Assembly: GCA_030374805.1 (NCBI GenBank)
Contig: JARGSG010000001.1
Location: 434,001-498,000, forward strand
Source of the DNA: Gracilaria gracilis
Lineage: Eukaryota > Rhodophyta > Florideophyceae > Gracilariales > Gracilariaceae
Reading direction: 5' to 3'
Length of the DNA stretch: 64,000 bases
The position numbers were made by a program, and so were the translations under genes. A model generated the notes under the pieces. It saw only the letters and a program-made list of their open reading frames with translations, did no database searches and was not told the origin of the DNA. Each line of letters opens with the position of its first letter. Positions within the stretch are counted from its first letter, which is position 1. Positions 29,333 to 38,037 of this stretch are shown in pieces.

Positions 29333-31325
29333 TCAAGGCGGGTCAGCAGGAGCACTAGCAAAAAGTTGTTCACGTCTGTTACTGCCAAACGACAAGTCAA
29401 GGGCTGTGTGCATGGACGTCTCCTCGCTCCCCGATTCAGACACAGCGTGAGTCGTTGACTGAGTGCGAGACGTGCTAAGATTAGAAGCAGTTCTCACCTG
29501 CAAAGGCCAGTGAGCTCGATCCGGAAACGCAATTCGCCCACTGTAGTGCAGATGTTCAGGTTGCGGCTCTAGCGATTGTTGTTGCCCTTCTAGTGCTTGT
29601 GGTCGCACCTCTTCTTGTTCAGGTACGCGTTGTCCTCCTTCGCCGTCATCGCCATCGTCATCATCACGCGATGTGCAAAACAGGAATCGCCAGCAAGATC
29701 GGTTTCGCGAGCAAACGGGCTCTCGATGATTGTCAGAAAGGTGATCCACACGTACCGATGCGCGACATGTTGGACAATTTGCTCGATTCTCGCACACCCA
29801 TGGCTGTCAAAAATAGAAAGCAAACTCCCGGTCAGCGAATCAAATATCTAATGGTAAACACAAAAACACAAGTGGTGGCGTGCATCTCACTTACGTCTAG
29901 ACACTCGGCATGAAAGTGATGCTCGCAACGAAGAGCTCGAAGAGAATCTCCAACCTGCATGTCGCCCAGGCAGATCGGGCATTCGCCTTCATCACTCTCA
30001 GCAACATAGGCGGGATACATTCTCAGAAGCTCCGCTTCTGACAATCGGTCCACTGCCTTATTCCTCCCAGAACGTCGGTCAAGCCAGAACACCAACAATA
30101 CAGCAAGTCCAGCAATGAAGATAAGCGACAAACAAACGGGCAACATCGCTTGAGGCAGAAAACGTGGTTTAACAGGAGATGTTCGCGGGACAAGTCGTGG
30201 AGTCGAAATAGCAAACGCTGCGGAACCATTAAAGTCATCGTCCGTATGTGATGCATTTGCGAAGAGAGCAACGACATAACGCGAACGGATAACCCGAAAC
30301 AGGAAATTGGCCTGCAAGAGCGAAGGAGTATCTTCAGAACGTTCGAACTGCTTGGAATCAGTGTTCCAGTTCGGTAGCCTATTCCCCTGAACCTGAGAAC
30401 CATAAATTTCACAGAGCATCAACCGCTTCTCTGTGGTAGAAGTAGTACCCCTCAAGATGCGCACAGACAACTCGTACGAATCGCCTTGCTTCATGGAAAG
30501 CGCCGAATAGTTAAACGTAACGTACCTAATTTGAAATGGTTGCACGACGACGACGTACTGTTTCTCGAGTGATGTAGGCTCGACGTCAAGATCATTAGCG
30601 TCGAAGTTGTCGTCGCTGCCTCCCTCCTCAAAACGGCTTAAAGACTCGGAGCATATCGGTGCGCCAAACCCCTGTTTGCAAACACAGCGAGGGATAGGGT
30701 TGGGAGAAGTCGGTACGCAAGCGCCGTTCGAGCTGCACGGCTGGGAGTCGAAGGTGCCAGGACAAGCGGGCTGTTTTTCGGTGTCCAACAAAGTGAGGGT
30801 CAGCGTGCCGTTCGGAAAAGGGCCACGACTGTGAAGCAGCGCGACGTTGTACACGCTGATAGCCTGCTGAGACCGTATGGGAGACAAGAAACCACTCCGC
30901 AGGCGGCGGGAGTAGTACGCATCCGTATCCGCCTTTCTCGAGTTTCCAACCTGAAACGATGGCTGTGACAGTTTGCTCAGCACCCCTGGCATCTGTGACA
31001 ACGAAGGTATCTCCGTGACGTTGTGCAGCAGCGCCACCGGGCGCGGATAGCGAAGGCGTGGCACGGCAGTTGGTGGATCAAAGGCGAGGGCAACCGACAG
31101 GCGCGAAGTGTTGAACGTTTCCGGCGACAAATTGAGGTGATACGAGGAGACGTTGCGGTCACCAAACACGGGAACACGCACGGGGCGGCCGAGGGCAAGC
31201 TGCTCGGGCAGCTGGGGCAGAGCGGCGGCGGCCAACTGCAGCAGCAGCAGCAGCAGCAGCAGCGGCAGCGGCAGCGGCAGCAGCGGCAGCGGCGGCGCCA
31301 TGGGGCGGGCGAGCAGGAAACGCAT
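29333..31325 (-). CDS. EGF-like, single-pass membrane RING-H2 protein (two exons)
   Basis: Probable E3 ubiquitin ligase of an endomembrane or the cell surface. Exons 31325-29895 and 29803-29333, 633 residues. The 91-bp intron (29804-29894, GTAAGT..GACAG, phase 0) splits the RING: exon 1 ends HHFHAECLD and exon 2 resumes PWVCENRANCPTCR, restoring a C3H2C3 RING (C449 to about 495). A Leu-rich signal peptide covers residues 1-36, and a second Met at residue 9 is possible. An EGF-like domain (C188-C225) and a TM helix (393-415) follow. Between TM and RING lies LSEAELLRMYPAYV, nearly shared with the gene at 52990-54720. The cytosolic tail is acidic and Ser-rich. The layout resembles PA-TM-RING ligases with EGF in place of PA. 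Confidence 0.85.
31238..31294. repeat. GCA/GCG trinucleotide repeat encoding the signal-peptide core
   Basis: Eight perfect GCA units followed by mixed GCA/GCG units on the plus strand. On the minus strand they give the poly-Leu run of the neighbouring protein. Slippage would change the length of the hydrophobic core in single-residue steps. Confidence 0.85.
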
Positions 31326-31355
31326 TGGGGGGTGGCACGCGCAATGTGCCCTTTT

Positions 31356-32600
31356 TTACTCCTTGGGAGGGCCATCCTGCGGCGGCTGGTGCACGCGGCG
31401 CCGGCTGGGCACGCGGATGATGCCGATGCGCTGCCATTCCCAGGCGTCAGACCGACCGCGCTCCTCCGACCGCCGCCGCCGCATGCGCACCGCTACCACC
31501 AGCGCCACCACCACGGCCACCACCACCACCGTCACCGTCACCGCCGCCACCACCGCGCCCCACGCGAAGCCGTCGCGCTGCAGCGGGCACTCCTCCGCGG
31601 CGTCGCCGCCGCACTCGCGCACCTGCACGCTCACCACCGAGTCGCCGCCGTTGGTCCACAGCGACACCACCCACTCCCCACGCCGTACTCTTTTGTCCGT
31701 CTGGCACACCAGCTCCAGCAGCGCCACCGACCCATCCTGCCGCACCACGCTCACCGTAGCCTCCCCGCGCCCCGTCGACGGAAGCTCGCCGTCGCGCTTG
31801 GCGCACGCCATGCCCACCTTGCCCTCGCCTCCGCCCACCGCCTCCCCTTCATTCTCCAGCGCGCCCTGCAACACGCGCGCGCGCGCGAATGCGGTGCCCG
31901 ACCCTCCCCATGTGAACGCGTAGTTGTCCTGCTGTCGCAGCCGCACCACGGCGCTTTCCGGAAGCGCGCGCACGTCGCCGTCCCACCGTGGTCGCTGCGT
32001 CGGCTTAGGCGCCGCGCGCAGCCGCTCGTTGCAGAATTCACCGTAGACGCCACGCCGACATTCGCATCGCGCACCGTTCGCCCTAGTGCGGCACCGGCCC
32101 AGTCTGTTACATGTGCGCACGCCGGGTGGCACGCTCCCGGGGCACGCCACAGCCGTTGAGGTTTCCTGTCGCACAAACAGTTGCGCGCCGCCCGTGTCGT
32201 CATTGGCGGGTCCGGTGAGCAAGGTGATGGTGGTATTGGCCAGCGCGGGAACCGACAACGCTACGAACAGCACCGACTGACCGCGGCGGAATGCGCGTGA
32301 GTCGCGGCGCGTATCGTTGCCGGACGAGATGGACAACAGGGCGCGCACGCGGTTGGAGTGGGCGCGCGGGAACGACGGTAGATGCACCTCGGCCAGCACG
32401 ACGTGGTCTGTTTCGATGGCGGCGACCTGGAACCTGAGCGTGGTGTTGGCGCGCAGGCGCGGCAGTGCGTGGCGGAGCGTGTCGTTGCCGCTGACCTGCA
32501 GAAGGTCGGCGTCGGTGTCGGCGCGCGCGGTGCGGACGGCGACAAGCATCGTCAACAGAAACAGCATCGCACGCGGCGTCATCGTCATCGTTATCGCCAT
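31356..32600 (-). CDS. EGF-like single-pass membrane protein without RING
   Basis: 414 residues from ATG 32600; the frame is open further upstream but a signal peptide follows this Met directly (AMLFLLTMLVAV). Extracellular part with N-glycosylation sites, an EGF-like domain (C153-C190: CNRLGRCRTRANGARCECRRGVYGEFC), a Val-rich TM helix (344-371) and a short basic tail. The design matches the neighbouring EGF-RING protein up to the TM, but the RING is missing and the chain stops about 43 residues after the membrane. It may be a decoy or partner of the ligase. Its TAA lies only 30 bp before the ATG of the downstream gene. GC content is high, with many GCG/CGC codons. Confidence 0.72.
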   Translation of the reverse strand: MAITMTMTPRAMLFLLTMLVAVRTARADTDADLLQVSGNDTLRHALPRLRANTTLRFQVAAIETDHVVLAEVHLPSFPRAHSNRVRALLSISSGNDTRRDSRAFRRGQSVLFVALSVPALANTTITLLTGPANDDTGGAQLFVRQETSTAVACPGSVPPGVRTCNRLGRCRTRANGARCECRRGVYGEFCNERLRAAPKPTQRPRWDGDVRALPESAVVRLRQQDNYAFTWGGSGTAFARARVLQGALENEGEAVGGGEGKVGMACAKRDGELPSTGRGEATVSVVRQDGSVALLELVCQTDKRVRRGEWVVSLWTNGGDSVVSVQVRECGGDAAEECPLQRDGFAWGAVVAAVTVTVVVVAVVVALVVAVRMRRRRSEERGRSDAWEWQRIGIIRVPSRRRVHQPPQDGPPKE

Positions 32601-32863
32601 CGGATTCGATTGGCGCTCTGACGGGCGGCGCGCCCGGGCGTTGTCGCAAGAGGCGCTCGCGTTTATATGCATCGGCGCCTCCACCGCGCACCATCCATAC
32701 ACGCACGCTGCTTTGGTGCCTTCGTCGAGGCGCCGCGCTTCGCCGCGCTTGCGCCGCCACTTGCCGCGCGACCGTAATCGCGAGCGCCGCGCCCATTCGC
32801 TCACCTGCGCGCTTACAGTCGTGTTGACGTTCGTGGCACGAACTTCGTGCGTGCCGCGCGTCG

Positions 32864-34522
32864 TCAGTCCAGCTCGATCACCTCCCCGCTGGCAACGGCG
32901 CCGCCATTGCCGCGCACCGCTGCGCTCCCCTCGCCGCGTGGCGCCGCCTCCTTGTCCATGCGCTCCTTCTTCAACTTCTTCTGCAGCCCGCGCTCCTCCT
33001 CGCGTTTCCGTTTTTTCGCCTTGTTTTTCTCCTCCACGGCGCGGAACGCGCGCACGATTTCCTCCTCCGCCACCGAGAACCCTTGGAACGCGCTCTTCTT
33101 CAGCGAAGTCACCCAACTGTTCACACTCTTCTTCACGCTCTTCACCCGGCTCCCCAGTTGATTTCGCGCCGCCAGAAGCTCTTTTTTCTTGCAAAACCAC
33201 TCGTAAAGCATCTCCCGCAATTCATCGCTCCACTCAACGCGCACCGCCTCTGCTCCTCCTCGCTTCTCTTGTAGGTACCCCTTGATTACCTCCTCCACTC
33301 TGCCCACTTCTTTCTCGCGTTGTTTCTCCCTAGCGCTCCATATTAATGCATGTCCTAATGTCTCAAGAGTGGCTCGTTTTGTTCGTAGGCACTTGTTCAT
33401 CGTCGTCCACAACTGATCACTCAGAGCAACCACTCGCTTTTCTCTTACAATATCCGAGAACAACTTGGCCTCCCCGGCTGAAATCGCCGCGCGCAGCAGC
33501 GCATGCAAATGGTCTTGCATCACGGGATCATTTAGCTTCGGTTTCTTATCACTGAATTTCATTGCGCAGAAGTGCTGCAACGCATTCAACGCTGCTTCTA
33601 GCGCCTGTGCCGATTTGCTTGGGCGCGATGCCGTCCAAGTTTTTGTTACACCTGAACCTGCGCCGTTTGCCGCCCCACCCGCCTTCCCAGTCGCAGTTGT
33701 TGTCTTTACGTTGGTGTTCACCACTTTACCTGATGCGCCCGTATTAGTCGTGCTCCGAGCTTTTGCATTTCCAACTGCTTTAGCATTTCCCGACGCAACG
33801 CCCTTAACCCCGGCTGCCTTGTTACTCGTATTCACGGGTGTTCCCACAACGGGCCGTTGCTGGTTAGCGTGCTCTGTGGGCTGCAAGTTGCTTGGTCTGG
33901 GCGCTGTTTTCGCGTGCACAGCTGCTTGTTGAACAGTATGCAGCACGTCACTCGAGGCTACAACAGCCGTCGAAGCTGCAGGTGGAGCTTTCGGACGCGG
34001 ATTCGGGGGCGCGTTCGGAGCAGCACGTGGTGATGGTTGCGGTCCGGAAGAAGACGGTAGCTGTTGTGAATTCACGGGCTTTTGAGAAGGCGCTGAGGTC
34101 GCCGCTGGTGGAGGCGATTTAGACTGGCATTGTGGCTGAGAGGGAGGTCGCGAGTGTCGCTGCGGTAGTTTCTCCAGAACGACGTTTCCAAGACGATTGC
34201 CGTCTACCAGAGGATGATTCTTGGCAGTATCATCTGTGCCGACCCAGAACCCACCGAATCCGGCAAACTCTGCTTGCTGCTTTTCGTCGTCGTCGGGTTG
34301 GTCGACATCGCCATCATCAATGAAGTCGTCTTCGTAGTCGTAGTCGTCGACAATTGCGCGTGTTCGAGTGCGCGGTTGTGAACTTGGCGAGGTCGGTTGG
34401 TCCTCATCGTCATCGCTGACAGACGGCGTGGCCAAAGTTGGTAAATACAGCCGTAGCGCCTCACGAATGTTGAGCTGATTACCGCCCAGGGGATTGAGGC
34501 GAATTCGGACGCCGTTTTGCAT
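32864..34522 (-). CDS. Ubinuclein/Hpc2-like subunit of the HIR histone chaperone
   Basis: 552 residues from ATG 34522. The segment AIVDDYDYEDDFIDDGDVDQ (57-76) matches the Hpc2-related domain that binds HIRA in ubinuclein and yeast Hpc2. A long Pro/Ala/Thr/Ser-rich disordered stretch (100-320) follows. Residues 325-480 are helical (ALNALQHFCAMKF, LHALLRAAISAGEAKLFSDIV, LREMLYEWFCKKKELL) and fit the ubinuclein middle domain. The C-terminus is Lys/Arg-rich with a coiled coil (KNKAKKRKREEERGLQKKLKKER) and ends GEVIELD. The HIR complex deposits H3.3-H4 outside replication. The stop is 263 bp from the EGF gene on the same strand. Confidence 0.78.
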   Translation of the reverse strand: MQNGVRIRLNPLGGNQLNIREALRLYLPTLATPSVSDDDEDQPTSPSSQPRTRTRAIVDDYDYEDDFIDDGDVDQPDDDEKQQAEFAGFGGFWVGTDDTAKNHPLVDGNRLGNVVLEKLPQRHSRPPSQPQCQSKSPPPAATSAPSQKPVNSQQLPSSSGPQPSPRAAPNAPPNPRPKAPPAASTAVVASSDVLHTVQQAAVHAKTAPRPSNLQPTEHANQQRPVVGTPVNTSNKAAGVKGVASGNAKAVGNAKARSTTNTGASGKVVNTNVKTTTATGKAGGAANGAGSGVTKTWTASRPSKSAQALEAALNALQHFCAMKFSDKKPKLNDPVMQDHLHALLRAAISAGEAKLFSDIVREKRVVALSDQLWTTMNKCLRTKRATLETLGHALIWSAREKQREKEVGRVEEVIKGYLQEKRGGAEAVRVEWSDELREMLYEWFCKKKELLAARNQLGSRVKSVKKSVNSWVTSLKKSAFQGFSVAEEEIVRAFRAVEEKNKAKKRKREEERGLQKKLKKERMDKEAAPRGEGSAAVRGNGGAVASGEVIELD

Positions 34523-35064
34523 TCGGTCCTGGGTTGTGAGTACGCGGCTGTTGAAAAGGAGGCAGGCATGGGCTTGCGCTTAGCGGCGTGGAGGTGAACC
34601 AAACGAAAACGAGCAGCTTCGGACCTAATGTGCCGTCGACGACTCGGCTCTCAAGAGACGCCTTTTTTATCATGTGAGTTGAGCCACATCGTTGTCTGCT
34701 TGTGTACAGCATCGATAGCTTGTCTCTCCGACGGCTTGAAGAGCCAACGGCTTTGATTTAATCCGCAAAATTTCTGGCCCCATCGGCGTAACGAGACACT
34801 TCTGACTTCCTCTCCTCTGCAAGCCTTCTGCCCACTCTCTCTAGGCTAGATATGTATCTACATGCCGCTTTACAGCTCAGGTGCCACTTCTTCCTTTCCT
34901 AACAGTTGGAAGGGCTATCACGAAGTCGATCTTCGTTAGCTCCACGCAGCGAAACATTATCAGTTCAATCGACGCGTAACCGTTTACTTCCCAGATTGCA
35001 TTCCTGCACTACGGGTCTTGACTTAGAATCAGAAGCGAAGGGCAGAATCAGCCACCAGCATACA
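34523..35064. other. Divergent promoter region, ubinuclein / Sec20
   Basis: 542 bp between two divergent start codons. No clear TATA box or repeat is evident. A plus-strand frame is open back to 34906 but lacks an ATG before 35065, so it is counted as leader. Confidence 0.45.
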
Positions 35065-37665
35065 ATGGCGCTTCCGCCAGAAGTAGCAACACTCATGAAG
35101 GCTCTGGACAGTCTACAAACTGCCTCAACACCAACTACTCTTGCTTCTTTATCACGAACCGTTGCACGTGCGGCCGATGATCTCGAATTGGTATGCGAGG
35201 AGACTGTGGATCCGTCCGTGTCCGAACAGCTCAATTCTTATATCGAACGAGCACGTCAGGCAGTCAAGACTGCGCGAAAAAACGCTCGTGCTGCAGCTTT
35301 GAAAGCCGATCGCACCGCCCTGATTGAACCCCCAACCATTGAACAAAGTGAGTCGCAAAGCACTGCGGGAACACTGGCTGCTGAGATCAATGACGCCTTG
35401 CGTGCGACTGCTGCTGTAGTGAGCGAAGAGATTCAACGCTCGAATGTCGCGGGTGATGTTGTGGAAGATTCGACAAGAAGATTAAGGATGACGACCGATC
35501 AACATGGCGTTTACGCCGAAGGCATTGTCTCAGGTGCATCCACGCTCAAATCAATACGAAGAACTGATCTTATGGCCAACTTTGTCCTGGTTCTTTGCTT
35601 TGCGCTTTTCTTTGTCGCAGCGGCATATGTGGCCAATCGACGTTTACAGAGTAGTAATGTTGCCACTTTTATCGTCAGGCCTACATACAAGATCGCATCG
35701 ATGCCATTTAGGATAACGAGCTGGGTTTTTAAAGGCACCATTAACATTCTTGGCTCTCAATCTGCACGGTCACAATACCCGTCCTCCACTGATCCACAGG
35801 ATGTCAAAATTATGACACACAAGGCACTACGGGAGCCTCGAATATCAGAAGATAGAGACTTCTCTGTTGGAGTAGGAGATCACAGTTTAAGAGAAAAGGA
35901 CACGCACAATGAAGAACCGCGTGAAGGGAAGCGGGATACACCTTATGTATCACCGACTCAACATTTCAAGGACGCGATTGAGAAAGACATTCATAAACAT
36001 TCCGGAAACCCTCCATCCCTCCCGAGAAGGAATGTTATTGATCAAAAGATCGTGGAAGATTCAGAACCGTCTGCGGGTATAGTTGATGATGAAAATGCGG
36101 TGTCTGCTGCCTCGACTGATCTTCAGAAGTCCGACAGCAACGAGCAATCTGAAATTTTGCTGCAACCCTCACCCTCACATCATTGTCAAGCACTCGATGA
36201 TGAAATGAGTGCGACTCTCCCTGAACATGCGGTTCAAGAAACGCTCAGCACGGAATCAACAAGTCCACGGCTAAGTGAAGATCCAAATGATACTGAAGGA
36301 ACAGATCGGGAGCCTTTCGTCGCCGCCGGTGGAGACATTGCTACAGACACACCCCAGAGTGGAGGGCAAAAGCTCGCTTCCAAAAAGGAAATTGAAGCTC
36401 TGTTGTACCCTTTGCTATCCGGAGAAGCCAATCCCAAGCCTGTGGAACACATGGAATCAACGTCAAAGAAAATCAGAGACGATGAAGCTGATAAAGAACG
36501 AAGTGATGCCGGGTCATATGGCGCTGAAGATGACCAAGAACGTGCTCAACCAGAACTGGAGAGTCCCAGCGTCGTACAGGAGTATGAATCTCTGTTATTA
36601 ATCCCACTCCCATCTCAAGAGAAAGCCTCTCTCTCTGATAGCGTGACGGACGGGAATGGTACAAATGAACCAGTACAGTCAAGCAAGCCACAAGCTGCGG
36701 TGAAAAAGGACATTGAACCATCACCACCAGATAACATCAGCGACGATACCAGTGAAACAGCGAAGCAAAACGAACCACAAGCTGCGAAGAAGGGTGGTAA
36801 ATCATCGCCTTCAGATAATGTCACCGATGGGACGAGTGCCAGTGAAACTGCAGGCCAAACTGAGCAACAGCCTGTTATGGAGAAGGATAATGAATTCCCG
36901 CCATTAGAAAACCTCACCGGTGAGACAGATGCCAGCGAAACAGTAGAGCAAAACGAACCACCGCATGCGAAGGAGAAGGATAGTAGTTTCTCTCCATCAG
37001 AAAACCTCATCGGTGGGACGGGCCCCCATGAAACAGAAGAGCAGAATGAGCTAAATGCTGCGAAGAAGAAGGATATTGAACCGTTGCAATCGGATAGCGT
37101 CACCGGCAGCAAAGGTACCAGTGAGACAGTAGAGCAGAGCGAACCACATGGTCTGAAGGACAAAGAAGGTGAACCACCTCAGTTGCATGGGGTCATCGGC
37201 GGGAAGGGTACCAGTGAAACATTAGAACAAAAGGAACAACTGAATACGAAAGACATTGATGACATAACAGCCACAAAAGAGACCCCTGGTGTTTCTACTG
37301 ATGCTAAAAGGCCTAAAGCAAGTGAGCAGCACGAATTGTGGAATTCAAGCGGGGAGAAGGAGAATGAAGCTCCGACGGAGGTCCAATTCTCATCACTCAG
37401 TGAAGCATCAGAATCAAAGGAGACAGCAATCGATATGACGGCCACGGGGGAAGTAGGACGAATCAGCAGTGAAAGGCCAGGTGAAGAAGAGCACAGTGAG
37501 CAACTTCCATTTCCAGCTTCTGTTGACATCGAAAGTAGTAAAGCTGGATACGTCGAAGGTGTGTCGGAGGAACGAGTTGAATGTTATCTAAGCAGTATTT
37601 GCTTGATTCCAGGAATAGATGATCTACTCCAAATATCCGCCATCTCAGCCTGGATAAATGTTTAG
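35065..37665 (+). CDS. Sec20-like SNARE with a very long C-terminal extension
   Basis: 866 residues from ATG 35065. Residues 100-190 match the Sec20/BNIP1 domain: NDALRATAAVVSEEI, DSTRRLRMTTDQHGVY, SGASTLKSIRRTDLM followed by a TM helix (about 170-192) and VANRR. Sec20 is a Golgi-to-ER SNARE with its C-terminus in the ER lumen. Normal Sec20 ends shortly after the TM. Here about 670 more residues follow, acidic and Ser/Glu-rich, including six to seven diverged repeats of 31-34 residues (about 36630-37260) with the theme TSETVEQ.EP..AK.KD...S..V..G. The tail ends WINV, with no KDEL-type signal. There are no introns. The tail might be lumenal, or the gene might be a fusion. Confidence 0.72.
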   Translation: MALPPEVATLMKALDSLQTASTPTTLASLSRTVARAADDLELVCEETVDPSVSEQLNSYIERARQAVKTARKNARAAALKADRTALIEPPTIEQSESQSTAGTLAAEINDALRATAAVVSEEIQRSNVAGDVVEDSTRRLRMTTDQHGVYAEGIVSGASTLKSIRRTDLMANFVLVLCFALFFVAAAYVANRRLQSSNVATFIVRPTYKIASMPFRITSWVFKGTINILGSQSARSQYPSSTDPQDVKIMTHKALREPRISEDRDFSVGVGDHSLREKDTHNEEPREGKRDTPYVSPTQHFKDAIEKDIHKHSGNPPSLPRRNVIDQKIVEDSEPSAGIVDDENAVSAASTDLQKSDSNEQSEILLQPSPSHHCQALDDEMSATLPEHAVQETLSTESTSPRLSEDPNDTEGTDREPFVAAGGDIATDTPQSGGQKLASKKEIEALLYPLLSGEANPKPVEHMESTSKKIRDDEADKERSDAGSYGAEDDQERAQPELESPSVVQEYESLLLIPLPSQEKASLSDSVTDGNGTNEPVQSSKPQAAVKKDIEPSPPDNISDDTSETAKQNEPQAAKKGGKSSPSDNVTDGTSASETAGQTEQQPVMEKDNEFPPLENLTGETDASETVEQNEPPHAKEKDSSFSPSENLIGGTGPHETEEQNELNAAKKKDIEPLQSDSVTGSKGTSETVEQSEPHGLKDKEGEPPQLHGVIGGKGTSETLEQKEQLNTKDIDDITATKETPGVSTDAKRPKASEQHELWNSSGEKENEAPTEVQFSSLSEASESKETAIDMTATGEVGRISSERPGEEEHSEQLPFPASVDIESSKAGYVEGVSEERVECYLSSICLIPGIDDLLQISAISAWINV
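36630..37260 (+). repeat. Diverged in-frame repeats in the Sec20 extension
   Basis: Six to seven units of about 93-102 bp encode variants of SETVEQNEP and KEKD blocks. The units differ at many positions, so the array is old and under loose constraint. Confidence 0.7.
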
Positions 37666-38037
37666 GGAAACGTTTGAAGCGTACGTGCCTACGCTCGCTA
37701 GTTCAGGACTGGAATACTCGGCAACAATTGTTCACACTCCTCACCTTTATAGCTTACGAGGGCCTGGCATGGAGAAGTAGAAGCTGTAACACACAACCTA
37801 CAGATACACTGTACCTATAGTCATAACTATAATCACATAATTAAGATCGCAACATTACCACAACATTCAAGACTTGTTTCTTTGATTCACATATCGATAA
37901 TACATCGTCCATTCTACCCAGGATACATGTGCATTCCTCCCTAGATCCAAACGCCCACCAAAGAACTGGGGGGAGTGTAGATATCAGTAGCAGCAGCAAG
38001 CATAACCCGGCAGCTATTGCACTGGCAGATGAGTTCT
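37666..38037. other. Convergent spacer, Sec20 / M13 peptidase
   Basis: 372 bp between convergent stop codons. Nothing coding is seen. It should hold the 3' UTRs of both genes. Confidence 0.4.

Noticed and set aside
31023-32159. Long His/Arg/Ala-rich plus-strand frames
   Set aside because: They are shadows of GC-rich minus-strand codons in the EGF genes, without domains.
32601-33200. N-terminal extension of the EGF gene frame by about 200 residues
   Set aside because: The extension is Arg/Gly/Glu low complexity and overlaps the ubinuclein 3' end. A signal peptide starts right after Met 32600.
34906-35064. Upstream extension of the Sec20 frame
   Set aside because: It starts only at TTG. The first ATG is 35065 and begins a plausible helical N-terminus.
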